Positions 1 to 11,069 of a stretch of DNA of 64,000 nt are shown piece after piece. The translations under genes and the position numbers were made by a program. Position 1 is the first letter of the stretch, and every line of letters starts with the position of its first letter. This DNA is from Limnomonas spitsbergensis (taxonomy: Eukaryota > Chlorophyta > Chlorophyceae > Chlamydomonadales), in contig JAYJMM010000037.1 of the NCBI GenBank assembly GCA_037349105.1, positions 3,100,001 through 3,164,000 on the forward strand, written 5' to 3'. Under the pieces are notes generated by a model. It saw only the letters and a program-made list of their open reading frames with translations, made no database searches and had not been told where the DNA came from.

Positions 1-1704
1 CCCCTTGATACCTAGCAGGCCCTGTCTCCCCCCCCTTGATACCTGGCAGGCCCTGTCTCCCCCCCCTTGATACCTGGCAGGCCCTGTCTCCCCTCCCTTG
101 ATACCTGGCAGGCCCTGCCCCCCCCTTGATACCTAGCAGGCCCTGTCTCCCCCCCCTTGATACCTGGCAGGCCCTGTCTCCCCCCCTTGATACCTGGCAG
201 GCCCTGTCTCCCCCCCTTGATACCTGGCAGGCCCTGTCTCCCCTCCCTTGATACCTGGCAGGCCCTGTCTCCCCCCCCTTGATACCTAGCAGGCCCTGTT
301 TCCCCCCCCTTGATACCTGGCAGGCCCTGTCTCCCCCCTTGATACCTAGCAGGCCCTGTCTCCCCCCCTTGATACCTAGCAGGCCCTGTCTCCCCCCCCT
401 TGATACCTAGCAGGCCCTGTCTCCCCCCCCTTGATACCTGGCAGGCCCTGTCTCCCCCCCTTGATACCTGGGATGCCCTGTCTCCCCCCTTTGATACCTG
501 GCAGGCCCTGTCTCCCCCCCCTTGATACCTGGCAGGCCCTGTCTCCCCCCCCTTGATACCTGGGATGCCCTGTCTCCCCCCCCTTGATACCTGGCAGGCC
601 CTGTCTCCCCCCCTTGATACCTGGCAGGCCCTGTCTCCCCCCCCTTGATACCTGGCAGGCCCTGTCTCCCCCCTTGATACCTGGGATGCCCTGTCTCCCC
701 CCCTTGATACCTGGCAGGCCCTGTCTCCCCCCCCTTGATACCTGGGATGCCCTGTCTCCCCCCCTTGATACCTGGCAGGCCCTGTCTCCCCCCCTTGATA
801 CCTGGGATGCCATGTCTACCCCCCCTTGATACCTGGCAGGCCCTGTCTCCCCTCCCTTGATACCTGGCAGGCCCTGTCTCCCCCCCCTTGATACCTAGCA
901 GGCCCTGTCTCCCCCCCCTTGATACCTGGGATGCCATGTCTCCCCCCCCTTGATACCTGGCAGGCCCTGTCTCCCCCCCCTTGATACCTGGCAGGCCCTG
1001 TCTCCCCCCCCTTGATACCTGGCAGGCCCTGTCTCCCCCCCCTTGATACCTAGCAGGCCATGTCTCCCCCCCCTTGATACCTGGCAGGCCCTGTCTCCCC
1101 CCCCTTGATACCTGGCAGGCCCTGTCTCCCCCCCCTTGATACCTGGCAGGCCCTGTCTCCCCCCCCTTGATACCTAGCAGGCCCTGTCTCCCCCCCCTTG
1201 ATACCTGGCAGGCCCTGTCTCCCCCCCCTTGATACCTGGCAGGCCCTGTCTCCCCCCCCTTGATACCTGGCAGGCCCTGTCTCCCCCCCCTTGATACCTG
1301 GCAGGCCCTGTCTCCCCCCCCTTGATACCTGGCAGGCCCTGTCTCCCCCCCCTTGATACCTGGGATGCCATGTCTCCCCCCCTTGATACCTGGGATGCCC
1401 TGTCTCCCCCCCTTGATACCTGGCAGGCCCTGTCTCCCCCCCTTGATACCTGGCAGGCCCTGTCTCCCCCCCCTTGATACCTGGGATGCCATGTCTCCCC
1501 CCCTTGATACCTGGCAGGCCATGTCTCCCCCCCTTCATACCTGGCAGGCCCTGTCTCCCCCCTTGATACATGACAGGCCCTGTCTCCCCCCCCTTGATAC
1601 CTGGCAGGCCCTGTCCCCCCCCCCCCCCTCGATACCTGGCTGGCAGGCCCTGTCTCCCCCCCTTGATACCTGGCAGGCCCTGCCTTCCCTCCATGATACC
1701 TGGC
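1..1704. repeat. 29 bp C-rich minisatellite, array 1
   Basis: Nearly uninterrupted tandem array running in from the left edge of the window, with roughly 57 units. Each unit is a C run of 6-9 bases followed by TTGATACCTGGCAGGCCC and TGTCT. Recurrent variants carry TAGCAGG or GGGATGCC in place of GGCAGG. The last units degrade at 1610-1704 before unique-looking sequence. Open frames of up to 371 codons on either strand only reflect the lack of stop codons in the unit and are not genes. The same array occurs at 9742-11069 next to the same flanking repeat, so the array belongs to the dispersed family 1 unit. Confidence 0.95.
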
Positions 1705-2930
1705 CCGTGCCTGCGTACTGTGCCCCTGTTTTCCAGCCCTGTCAGAGGATAGGAAGGAACCCTGATTGCCGAAACAACCCGGTGTTGTTAGGTTGCCTGG
1801 TGGCCCGTTTTGAAAAGCTCTGATGTTTTGGTTTGAAGAACTCATAACCTCCAATGCTGTAATCCTTTTACAATTTCCTGTTGCCACTTCAACAGACTGA
1901 TCTGACAAACCATATGTTACCAGTAAATTTCCAGCCATGCCACCTGCCTTACTATAATACCCTATTTTGGCGGCTTGCTCTGGGCACGAGAGACTGACAA
2001 AGTGACAATATATTGAGCCGGTGACATGAATGAGAGCCTTGGACCGGTACATGCGCATACGGTATTCGATTTCAAGGATCTGGAGGAAGCCAGGACTGCC
2101 TAACAACCTGTATTTTTAATTTCTACATCTTCTCTTCCTGTTTCGCCTCTCCTCTTGATCTTACTGTGACTCTTAAATCTCCTCTTTCCCCTCTCGATCA
2201 CCCCTTTATTTCTGCACCTCTTCTTTACCGCACCATTGCTCTTGGGTAGCCTCATTATTTCATGGACTTCTTTTTATCATACTTGGATGTCCTCTCTCCG
2301 TCTCCAATGCTGGTTACCCGCTCTGCCTTCTCCTTCACCGCCACCTCCTCCTGAGGAAGCCAATGCTGAAATCCGTTGGACTGCTACAGCCAGCCTTGAC
2401 CCGCCGCCCTGCGTCTCCACCCTTCTATTTCTTGCCAGTGCCCCTTATCTTAACTACCAGAGCTGCTCTGAGTGCTGCTGCCTGGGGCACGGGCCCCATG
2501 CTAGGCACGGGTGAGTTCCAGATTCAAATTTCAAATTCCGAGAGATATTTGAATGGGTTCTGTGGATGCATCTGCCATCAAAGATAATTCCTGAACGCCA
2601 AAAATGCAATTATAGCTGCTGGAACATTTGAAATTTCCTGATTTGTGTTTCAATTTGAATTTGTATGGGCAAAATCGTTGTCACTGGTTTGTGTGTTAGG
2701 TACATGGTGCGATGCCTTTTTCTCACTTGTGGGCTTGAGTGCATCACTTACCAGAACAACCGGCAATGCCATGGCCCTGAGATTGCCCTGAAACCTGACC
2801 TCTATGACCTGGCCTGTGTATTTAATCCTTTGTTGCATTTACTTACCTGCTGCTTGGGCGCCAGAGGCCGCACGGGCAGCTCCATTTTCAGCCCAGAACT
2901 CGTCGTGCCAAGTTGTGGCCACTGCCATAT
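1692..2930 (+). repeat. Dispersed repeat family 1, copy 1 (5' half, truncated)
   Basis: This segment is near-identical to 11064-12120 and clearly related to 23400-24490. Coding traces survive: GDMNESLGPVH at about 2019-2052 and a TASLDPP motif near 2395, the latter ending at a GTGAGT donor-like site near 2510. Between copies 1 and 2 one indel in this stretch is in frame (DPPPC versus DPPC). Copy 1 keeps about 175 bp (1890-2065) that copy 2 lacks. It stops near 2930, where retroelement-tail sequence replaces it. I read it as a decayed multi-exon gene or element of unknown function. Confidence 0.75.
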
Positions 2931-2959
2931 TGCTTCCATTGCCATATTGCGAAGGAGAG

Positions 2960-3290
2960 GCTTAGGGAGAATGGTTGGACATGCCCCATGGAGGGCGCCA
3001 CGGACTTTCAACAATTGTACTGGGGCAGGCTTGAGTGGGAGGCTCTGACTTTAGTTGAGGACGTGGCAGGCATTGTTGAGGCCTAGTTCGTTTCTTGTCT
3101 TTGCCTTCTTAGGATATTTTTAACTTTGGGGGGGAGGGGTATTTCTTTCTCCTTGGTGTTCTTCGCCTCCTCTCCTTTTTACTTTTCCATGAAGTTACCT
3201 TAATTTTCTCCCAACGGGACAGTTGGGCGCCCACGCGGTCGAGCCTTTTTTTAGCAGGGCCCAGAGGTGTTAGACCCTAACTGCTGGGTC
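2960..3290 (+). mobile_element. Non-LTR-type retroelement 3' tail (fragment)
   Basis: The stretch at about 2990-3085 translates as KGATDFQQLYWG followed by WEALTLVEDV and a stop. It is homologous to the C-terminal end of the better copies at 16990-17083 (+) and 62960-62862 (-). The following 200 bp, ending near the GCAGGGCCCAGAGGTGT motif at 3255-3272, match the 3' untranslated part of those copies. Only the tail is present. The retroelement assignment rests on the cysteine motif in the longer copies. Confidence 0.5.
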
Positions 3291-3299
3291 ATTTTTAAA

Positions 3300-4136
3300 G
3301 ATCCAACGTGTTGATGGTAGTAATTTTAAATCGTTTTCAATATGCAACCGAACAGAAGTTGATACCTGTTACAGTTTCAAAGAAATGTGTTACAAAAGCA
3401 TCCAAGACTAACCATAAAACTGCCTATCTTGTCGGCATCTACATCTGTTTAGTTGAACCGGATCGGGATACCCCATATGCAGCAAACATGACGCTTTGAT
3501 AAATGAAACAACTGCCATCATCCACTGTTCCTAGACAAGAAATACATGTGGTACGTGCAAAGCTTCAAAGGTACAGATGATCGGTTATTGACAGTACCGA
3601 AAAAGGAGTACCGCATTACCGGTATGATAGCATTTGAATGACTTTTGAACTATCTCTGGTGGATTTCAAGTTTGGCGTACAAGACATAGAAAAGTCAAGG
3701 TTCCTGAAAAGTATGGGAGACAAAGAAAGCCTTCAGTCAGCAACCATGTGTCTTTTAATTCACCCTAAACACTTTTGGCATGCCAAGACATAGCCAACAC
3801 TAGGCCCATGGGGACCAAACGTTGGACTGCCTATGGCCGGCGACCCAAGCAGCTGGACCTGGTGTACCTAGCCCCCTCGGCCATGAAACCTTACGAAGCG
3901 GACTTGTACCCAAAGCAGCCTAAAGTATCCCAGGTCAGCAGGGGGACATCATGCCAGCTAATCAGAAGACGCATCATAACATTTGCTGCTCAGCTGCCCG
4001 TGAAGCTTATCAAATACAAAAAAAGCATACTTCCACTGCCCGCCCCCTGATTATACGTTATAGCAACCTTCATCCCTCCAGCCTAAATTACAAAGTCTTC
4101 AAAAAGAAGGCATGATAATGATAAGCATGGAGCACT
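3300..4136. other. Duplicated 3' flank of BTB/WD40 gene 1, no gene seen
   Basis: This stretch is related to 17870-18658 (downstream of gene 2) and, inverted, to 60843-61600 (downstream of copy 3). It belongs to the duplicated segments and is not independent sequence. The short open frames in it are not shared by the copies, so I annotate no gene. Confidence 0.6.
4088..4092 (-). terminator. Candidate poly(A) signal TGTAA of gene 1
   Basis: TGTAA on the minus strand, about 45 bp past the stop codon of gene 1. This is the usual chlorophyte polyadenylation signal. The aligned positions downstream of gene 2 and copy 3 do not contain TGTAA. Confidence 0.5.
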
Positions 4137-7100
4137 CTAGCGCCACACCCAGATGTTGGATGAAAACTTGCCCACCCCTTCCACCAGAGCTGCTGTGATT
4201 AGACACACAGTCGTCAGGCCAGAGTCGTGGCAGGACGTTCTCAGTCTTTGCCCCTCTTCAGGCTTGTACTCATCCAAAGCCACCTGCCTGCTGATGTCCC
4301 AGGTTCTCAGCCGCTGACATTGGGAGAAGGAGGCCAGCACAGTGGTCCCTGAGGCGTCTAGGGCAACCTCAGTCCACATGTCAATACCACATGGTTCCTC
4401 AAAAGCCAAGCCTCTGCATAAGCCAGTACCAAGATCCCACACCCTGATGGTATGATCAGAATGACAGCTGCTGACGGCTGTGCGGCCGCTGAAATCCATT
4501 CCAACGCTGATGACTGGACCTTGATGTCCCTCCATGGTGCGCACACATTCACTAGTGCGTGTATCCCACAACCGCACGGTTTTATCGTGAGAGCATGAAA
4601 TAACCAAGCTGGTCTCCTCCGAGGATTCCCAATTTCTGACCATGTCGCTGTGCCCTCTCAGGCTCGGCATAGCCTCCATATTCCTGGAAATATCCCACAT
4701 GCTGATCTCGTTTTCAGCCTTATGAGTGCGATACACAACACAGTTGCCGCCGTGCCAGGTAGTGTGATACAAATGTTTTTCTTCATCCAGTGGCTCAAAT
4801 GCACCTCGAAGCTGACGGGTAGCGAGGTCCCAGATATTGCACGTGTCATCAGACCCTCTAACCAATACCAGTCCATTGGCATTGACGTCAAGCGCAGACA
4901 CGGTGCCCTCGTCCCCAGCTCCTACTAGTATGCGACCTGTCATCCTCTGATTGTCAATATCCCACATTTGGAGATACGCTTGGTGCTCATGGTAGACATC
5001 AAAAACCAGCTGGGAGTTCCACAAGCAGCTCACACAGTATGCATTGAACCCATCAGCCCATGCTTCAAGAAGGCTATCACCCTGGGGGACAGAAGACACA
5101 GGTGAGGCCCAGCTCAAGGCAGTCATTATCTCTGAAAAAGAACTAATGGCCCAGATGATCTCATCATGGTTGCAAATTTAGACCAACACGCCAGCACTAC
5201 GCTCCCCCCCCTCCTACTCACATTCGCCACTATTGTGCACTTGACTGACGGAGGCTGGCTGATCCGAGGAACACATGATCCCTGTGAATGAGTTGCAACA
5301 TAATGTTAACATGACGTTAAAGTTGAGCAATGCAATGCAGTTATTGAACTGGTGATAAGGAGGGGCCAGGGCAAGAGGGAATACCTAGTGTAGATTTCAT
5401 CCCTATATTTTAGTTCAGTGTAATGTTTTTCATCAGATAACCAGAACTGTATTTCAACGGCAAGAAACATCCGGATGTCACCGGCATATAATGGGAAGAT
5501 CAAAACAATGAGTATCTCAAACAACAATGCGCACACCCTCACCTTGAACCCAAACGGCAGGCCTGACATCACATTAATGACCTCCAGACATGTTTCCTGA
5601 CGGAGCCCCTGCAGTAGGCCCCTCTGGACAGGGTTGTACAGAGCACCCACAATGGGAGAGACAGCTGGCTTTGTCGCCTCAGAGAGCTGAGACATACATG
5701 CCCGAATCATGGGCGTGTACTGCAGTGAGTCGGACAGCGCGAGCCATTCAAACAGATCTGGGCCGGATGCTGAGCTGGCAGCTGATGCTGACGATTGCAT
5801 AGGTGTAGGAGGTGAGGGCCAGAACTGAGGCTTCGCTGCATCAAAGGCACTTAAGCAAAGCTTCAGCACGTCCGGCATGTCGTACCGGTGCGCAATGGGC
5901 AGAATCCGGAAGGCTATGGCCGGGGTCACTGTGGATGCTCCCCCCTCGATCACTGCAAGATAAACATGAGGGCAATGGGTATTAGACACTCATTATTGAA
6001 AATCTTAGGTTGTGGCAAGACACACAGTCAAGTAGCCGCTATTGTGTGGGTATTAGACGCTGATCATTGGACATGCCACAAAATATGACACACAGCACAT
6101 GTTGTGATTAACACAGCTGACCAACCAAGCTTACCTCCGTGGTACAGTAACCTGAGCACCTCCATCCAGTCCTCCAAGCATCCATCAACCTGTGGTAGAC
6201 AGAACCATTTTGTAAGCAACAGTCAGTAAGGGGGGGAGGGGGGGCAATAGGTGAAGTTATGCACCCTTTAAAGTCATAGAGTTTGGTGACAGCTTTCCAA
6301 ATCTGGTATTAATAAAAACTGTGGCCCAAGTGGAAGGGCGGTGTACGGAGGGGGGCAAATTGGAGAGGGGTGTTACTTTGTGTCAGGCTTGGGGGCTTGC
6401 CCCGAAGTGCAAATTGATAGTGGTAGAAACAACAATACTTGCACTAACGGGCCTGTAGCTAGCCCCAAAAGCAAGAGCGTTGAGAATGGGGGTCAGGCCT
6501 TTCCTTTCGCCTGCCTCCCCCACCAGTCGGGCAGTCAGGACCAGATTATGAAGAGCTACTGTTTGCACCAGGGGTTTGCACTGTCATATGTTGCGTGAGG
6601 AGCAAAGAACCCTTCAAATGAGTGAAAGTGAAAAGAAAATTGCGCTTGGGTTTGGATGCTTTTATGGGCTACCAGTACCATACTGGTGCCCGAGTGACAG
6701 AAACGAAAAGGGATAGGGTTTGGGTTTCCAGTTGGGATGACAAGGAAATCGGTTCCCAAAGCGTCGCAGTTTGAATAGGTCGGTTCTTCGCGCACGCTCC
6801 TTTGCTTCGAGTCATGTCTTGCACCGATGGTGTATCTCGTGTATCTTTACCGTATGGCAGTGCACTGCAACAGAGGCGCATGGAGTGCAGAGAATGGCCC
6901 GTGCTTTTGTGGGCATGCTATTTTAGGGGTTTGTTTGAGGTGAAACTTGTGCCAGTGCATGACAGACATCACCGCGTGGCTCTGTGTTGGGCGCAAACTT
7001 GTTTGCAATTAGATTTGCAAGCGCACTCGAAAAGTTACATGCAAAAATCATGCACCTTCTTATTGACAGTTCACGCTCAGGTTCATGTGACGGACCACGT

Positions 7101-7917
7101 GCGCATGACCTACTGCTACGCAACCGGTCCTCGCACAGGAAAGCATCCCATGATCCCACTTCATTTTGAGCTCATACCGGTTGGCATGCACGTCATGCAA
7201 TAAAGATGATGCCTCGCTGGACTGTAAAACAAGTGCTTGGCAGATATGGTGACACAGCTGATATTTACAGCCGATCATCAGCAACTAGGCACATGCACAA
7301 GCAGTAGTACCCTACCTGCACAACATCTTCAGTACACCCCACCGCATAAGCAAGACACAGTCACACACATCACCAGCAACACCCAACATTCAACCAACAG
7401 AGCAGCACCATCACCCAGCATGTTCAGAATGCAAACAGGGGAAGGGACAAAGTCGGCAACTGCCGCCGGAACACACAGCCTAGGACACGCACCTCACCAG
7501 CTTTCAGGGCACACACGTCACTTGGGGGCTGCGCCAAAGGCATAGCGTTTACAAATGCATGGGCGGGTGGGCGCATGGTGGTGGGTATGACAGTCTCCTC
7601 ATGATGGGACCATTGATCCAAAATGGATATTGATCCAGGTGATCTATCACTTGTCCACTCAGAGATCTCGAGGAGGTCATACTTGGTTCACTTACAGACA
7701 CGTTAGAGGCAACTGCATCAACCGCAGCTTGGCTAGCGTGCCTCTTCCGAGCTGGATCGTCGTGGTCCGATCTGCTGGCTTCCGGCAAGAAACCCTCAAG
7801 AACTTGAGAGCCCAGCTCAATCAAGCTTCGATGCGCCCTGACGAAGCGTCCATCTGAGAAGCTTAAAGTGATGTCACCCCGAGAGAGACGATTTTCAAGC
7901 GTACGCTGACTGCTCAT
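4137..7917 (-). CDS. BTB/POZ-WD40 repeat protein, gene 1 (five exons)
   Basis: Exons on the minus strand are 7917-7696, 6189-6135, 5952-5543, 5281-5222 and 5081-4137, giving 563 residues with all phases consistent. The start at 7917 (MSSQRTL) is chosen because it is conserved in the other two copies. Exons 1-3 encode a BTB/POZ fold (GDITLSFSDGRFVRAHRSL, then CLEDWMEVLRLLYHG, then AFRILPIAHRYDMPDVL), split by a basic or acidic insert. A BACK-like helical stretch follows (FEWLALSDSLQ to VMSGLPFGFK). The last exon encodes six or seven WD40 blades, with DKTVRLWDTRT and HTIRVWDLGTG typical. Proteins with BTB plus a propeller are often CUL3 ligase adaptors; that role is inference. The last acceptor is placed at CCCCCAG because it is conserved in all three copies and keeps gene 2 in frame. 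Confidence 0.85.
6190..7695 (-). other. Intron 1 of BTB/WD40 gene 1
   Basis: A ~1.5 kb intron with donor GTAAGT and acceptor ACAG. Parts align to intron 1 of gene 2 (20684-21895) and of copy 3 (57522-58841), for example the block around 6600-6700 containing CCCTTCAAATGAG. The numerous short frames on both strands are not conserved between copies, so I see no separate gene. Confidence 0.6.
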
Positions 7918-8284
7918 TGGGTTATTACGTATTCCCTGAGATGTGATCGTGATTCGTCGTGTTGCTTCCTTCCTCTTGTCTTGACTTCTGATTAGCGAAA
8001 ATTCCCAGCAAACTCCGGACAAACCTCTCTGGGACAAACATGTCGACTCCTGAATGGAAGAATACGGCGACGGGGGAGGGGCGGGGGTCGGGGAGGGTGG
8101 ATCAGGGTGTGAATCGTCAGTTGGGCATGGGGGTCGACCTAGCGACTCCCATGTGCTTTTCTCAGAAGCCGATGAGGGCCCCATGTGCACCCGGGCTGTT
8201 GTTTTTTTGTTAGCGTTTCAGGTTTCTAGGGTTGGGTGGCCGGCCTCGCACCTTGTGAAGGCCTTGCAAAAGATGTGCTTTTAA
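7918..8284 (-). promoter_or_regulatory. 5' flank of BTB/WD40 gene 1
   Basis: The presumed promoter and 5' untranslated region. The reading frame stays open upstream of the chosen ATG to 8190, but the extension is proline-rich, absent from gene 2 and disrupted by stops in copy 3, so it is not taken as coding. No TATA box could be assigned with confidence. Confidence 0.35.
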
Positions 8285-8640
8285 ACCGGCGCAGATGCAC
8301 AAGGAGGAGGCCGGCACGAAGAACATGCAGTCACCGAACAGCCTGCATGGCGTGAGCCTGCATGATCCCCATGGTGGCAGTATGCTGCAGATATATAGGT
8401 GAGGAGCAGAGTGACATCACCATGGCATCCTGGATTCCTGGAGGAGAATGTGGTTGGACCCTTTGAGCATGAGGTCCCTAAGGCCTGGCATGCTGTGGGG
8501 CTGCGCCGAACCCTTGAGGGGAACACAAGGTATGTTTTCATTCGTGGTATACACGTTCCAGTATTTTGTCGTAAACGAGTTGCCCAGCAGCCACACAGCA
8601 CTATCTTGCACAACTACAAAGGGTGGATGAGCTGCCAATC
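8285..8640 (-). repeat. Dispersed repeat family 2, copy 1
   Basis: Related to 13205-13520, 22555-22760, 52850-52990 and (opposite strand) 56800-57085. Read on the minus strand it holds a peptide also found in other copies: PCVPLKGSAQPHSMPG followed by LKGSNHILLQE, preceded by WLLGNSFTTKYWN. It sits just upstream of the BTB/WD40 gene in the same orientation, as in the other two loci. Probably a decayed exon of an unknown protein. Confidence 0.6.
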
Positions 8641-8734
8641 TGAATCAGTTGAACACGCTTTCCATGTAAACACAGGTATTTGTAAGTCCCTGCGCACACA
8701 GGTGCCTGCGCACACAGGTCCCTGTGCACATCCC

Positions 8735-9107
8735 TGAATCCACGCCTCAGGTCACATAATATACGGTATTGTATTGCTGTCAGCACGGTGCCGATCAACG
8801 ATTTAATTGTATCCCCGCCTCGCAGGGATCTGTGACCATAACCGTCGGAGCCCCTGCTCCTTGAATCCACACCCCAGGGAGCAACATACTCTATCCTCTC
8901 ACCGGTTGTATGATGTCGATGCACGCCTGAATTGGTCTCCTGCCTCTCAGGGATCTGTGACCCTAACCCACCTGAGCCTGCTCCTTGAATCCACACCTCA
9001 GGAAGCAACATACTCTATCCTCTCACCGGTTGTATGATGTCGATGCACGCCTGAATTGGTCTCCTACCTCTCAGGCATCTGTGACCCTAACCCACCTGAG
9101 CCTGTCT
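8735..9107. repeat. ~123 bp tandem repeat, three copies
   Basis: Two nearly identical units (about 8863-8985 and 8986-9107) follow one diverged unit (about 8735-8862). Each contains the block CTCTATCCTCTCACCGGTTG and the block CCTGAATTGGTCTCC. The tandem repeat interrupts a 16 bp minisatellite, whose first units lie at 8692-8735 and which resumes at about 9110. The related locus at 56700 has no such insertion. Confidence 0.8.
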
Positions 9108-9109
9108 CC

Positions 9110-9705
9110 CTGCAAGTCCCGGAATCCGCACACAGGTCCATGCGCACACAGGTCCCTGCGCTCACAGGTCCCTGCGCACACAGGTCCCTGCGCTCACAGG
9201 TCCCTGCGCACACAGGTCCCTGCGCACACAGGTCCCTACGCACGCAGGTCCCTGCGCACACAGGTCCCTGCGCACACAGGTCCCTGCGCACACAGGTCCC
9301 TGCGCACACAGGTCCCTGCGCACAAAGGTCCATGCGCACACAGGTCCCTGCGCTCACAGGTCCCTGCGCACACAGGTCCCTGCGCACACAGGACCCTACG
9401 CACACAGGTCCCTGCGCTCACAGGTCCCTGCTCACACGTGTCCCTGCGCTCACATGTCCCTGCGCACACAGGTCCCTGCGCACACATGTCCCTGCGCTCA
9501 CAGGTCCCTGCGCACACAGGTCCCTGCGCTCACAGGTCCCAGCGCACACAGGTCCCTGCGCGCACAGGTCCCTGCGCTCACAGGTCCCTGCGCACACAGG
9601 TCCCTACGCACACAGGGACCTGCGCTCACACGTCCCTGCGCTCACAGATCCCTTCGCATACAGGTCCCTGCGCACACAGGTCCCTGCGCACACAGGTCCT
9701 GACCA
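9110..9705. repeat. 16 bp minisatellite
   Basis: About 36 tandem units of GTCCCTGCGCACACAG, with CGCTCACAG as the common variant. Because 16 bp is not a multiple of three, all frames cycle through the same 16-residue pattern and remain open; the 240-255 codon frames are artefacts. A paralogous site at 56705-56737 on the other strand carries only about two units, bordered by the same unique sequence. Confidence 0.95.
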
Positions 9706-9741
9706 TCAGCGACTATGCCAATACTGGAGACTTGTCCGGGC

Positions 9742-11069
9742 TCCCCCCTTGATACCTGGCAGGCCCTGTCTCCCCCCTTGATACCTGGCAGGCCCTGTCA
9801 CCCCCCTTGATACCTGACAGGCCTATCTGTCTCCCCCCTTGATACCTGGCAGGCCCTGTCTCCCCCCTTGATACCTTATAGGCCCTGTCGCCCCCCTTGA
9901 TACCTGACAGGCCTGTCTGTCTCCCCCCTTGATACCTGGCAGGCCCTGTCTCCCCCCCTTGATACCTGGCAGGCCCTGTCTCCCCCCTTGATACCTGGCA
10001 GGCCCTGTCTCCCCCCCTTGATACCTGGCAGGCCCTGTCTCCCCCCTTGATACCTGATAGGCCCTGTCTCCCCCCCTTGATACCTGGCAGGCCCTGTCTC
10101 CCCCCTTGATACCTGGCAGGCCCTGTCACCCCCCTTGATACCTGACAGGCCTATCTGTCTCCCCCCTTGATACCTGACAGGCCCTGTCTCCCCCCTTGAT
10201 ACCTGGCAGGCCCTGTCTCCCCCCCCCTTGATACCTGGCAGGCCCTGTCTCCCCCCCCTTGATACCTGGCAGGCCCTGTCTCCCCCCTTGATACCTGATA
10301 GGCCCTGTCTCCCCCCTTGATACCTGGCAGGCCCTGTCTCCCCCCTTGATACTTGGCAGGCCCTGTCTCCCCCCTTGATACCTGGCAGGCCCTGTCTCCC
10401 CCCTTGATACCTGGCAGGCCCTGTCTCCCCCCCTTGATACCTGGCATGCCCTGTCTCCCCCCTTGATACCTGACAGGCCCTGTCTCCCCCCTTTGACTCC
10501 TGGCAGGCCCTGTCTCCCCCCCCCTTGATACCTGGCAGGCCCTGTCTCCCCCCTTTGACACCTGGCAGGCCCTGTCTCCCCCCTTGATACCTGGCAGGCC
10601 CTGTCTCCCCCCTTGATACCTGGCAGGCCCCGTCTCCCCCATTGATACCTGGCAGGCCATGTATCCTTCCCCTTGATACCTGGCAGGCCCTGTCTCCCCC
10701 CCCCCCCCCCCTTGGTACCTGGCAGGCCCTGTCTCCCCCCCCCCCCTTGATACCTGGCAGGCCTATCTGTCTCCCCCCTTGATACCTGGCAGGCCCTGTC
10801 TCCCCCCCCATTGATACCTGGCAGGCCCTGTATCCTTCCCCTTGATACCTGGCAGGCCCTGTCTCCCCCCCCTTCCCCCCCTTGATACCTGGCAGGCCCT
10901 GTCTCCCCCCCTTGATACCTGGCAGGCCCTGTCTCCCCCCTTGATACCTGGCAGGCCCTGTCTCCCCCCTTGATACCTGGCAGGCCCTGTCTCCCCCCCT
11001 TGATACCTGGCAGGCCCTGTCCCCCACCCCCTTGATACCTGGCAGGCCCTGTCTCCCCTCCATGATACC
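9742..11069. repeat. 29 bp C-rich minisatellite, array 2
   Basis: The same repeat unit as at the left edge (core TTGATACCTGGCAGGCCC after a C run), about 46 units. Variants include GACAGGCCTATCTGT and GATAGGCCC. It begins abruptly after CTTGTCCGGGCT, a sequence that at the paralogous site near 56655-56665 is uninterrupted, so 9742 is an insertion or expansion boundary. It runs directly into family 1 copy 2, just as array 1 runs into copy 1. Confidence 0.95.

Noticed and set aside
1..1704. CRISPR-like array
   Set aside because: Units are contiguous with no unique spacers, and the sequence is from a eukaryote.
407..2106. Long minus-strand frames (up to 371 codons) with GGRQGLPGIKGG-type repeats, superficially collagen-like
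   Set aside because: They are translations of the 29 bp minisatellite; several frames on both strands are open at once and none has a non-repeat domain.
7549..8190. N-terminal proline-rich extension of BTB/WD40 gene 1
   Set aside because: Open frame only in gene 1; the downstream ATG (MSSQ) is shared by all copies.
8985..9781. Frames of 240-255 codons with a 16-residue period
   Set aside because: Product of the 16 bp array; all plus-strand frames give the same peptide.
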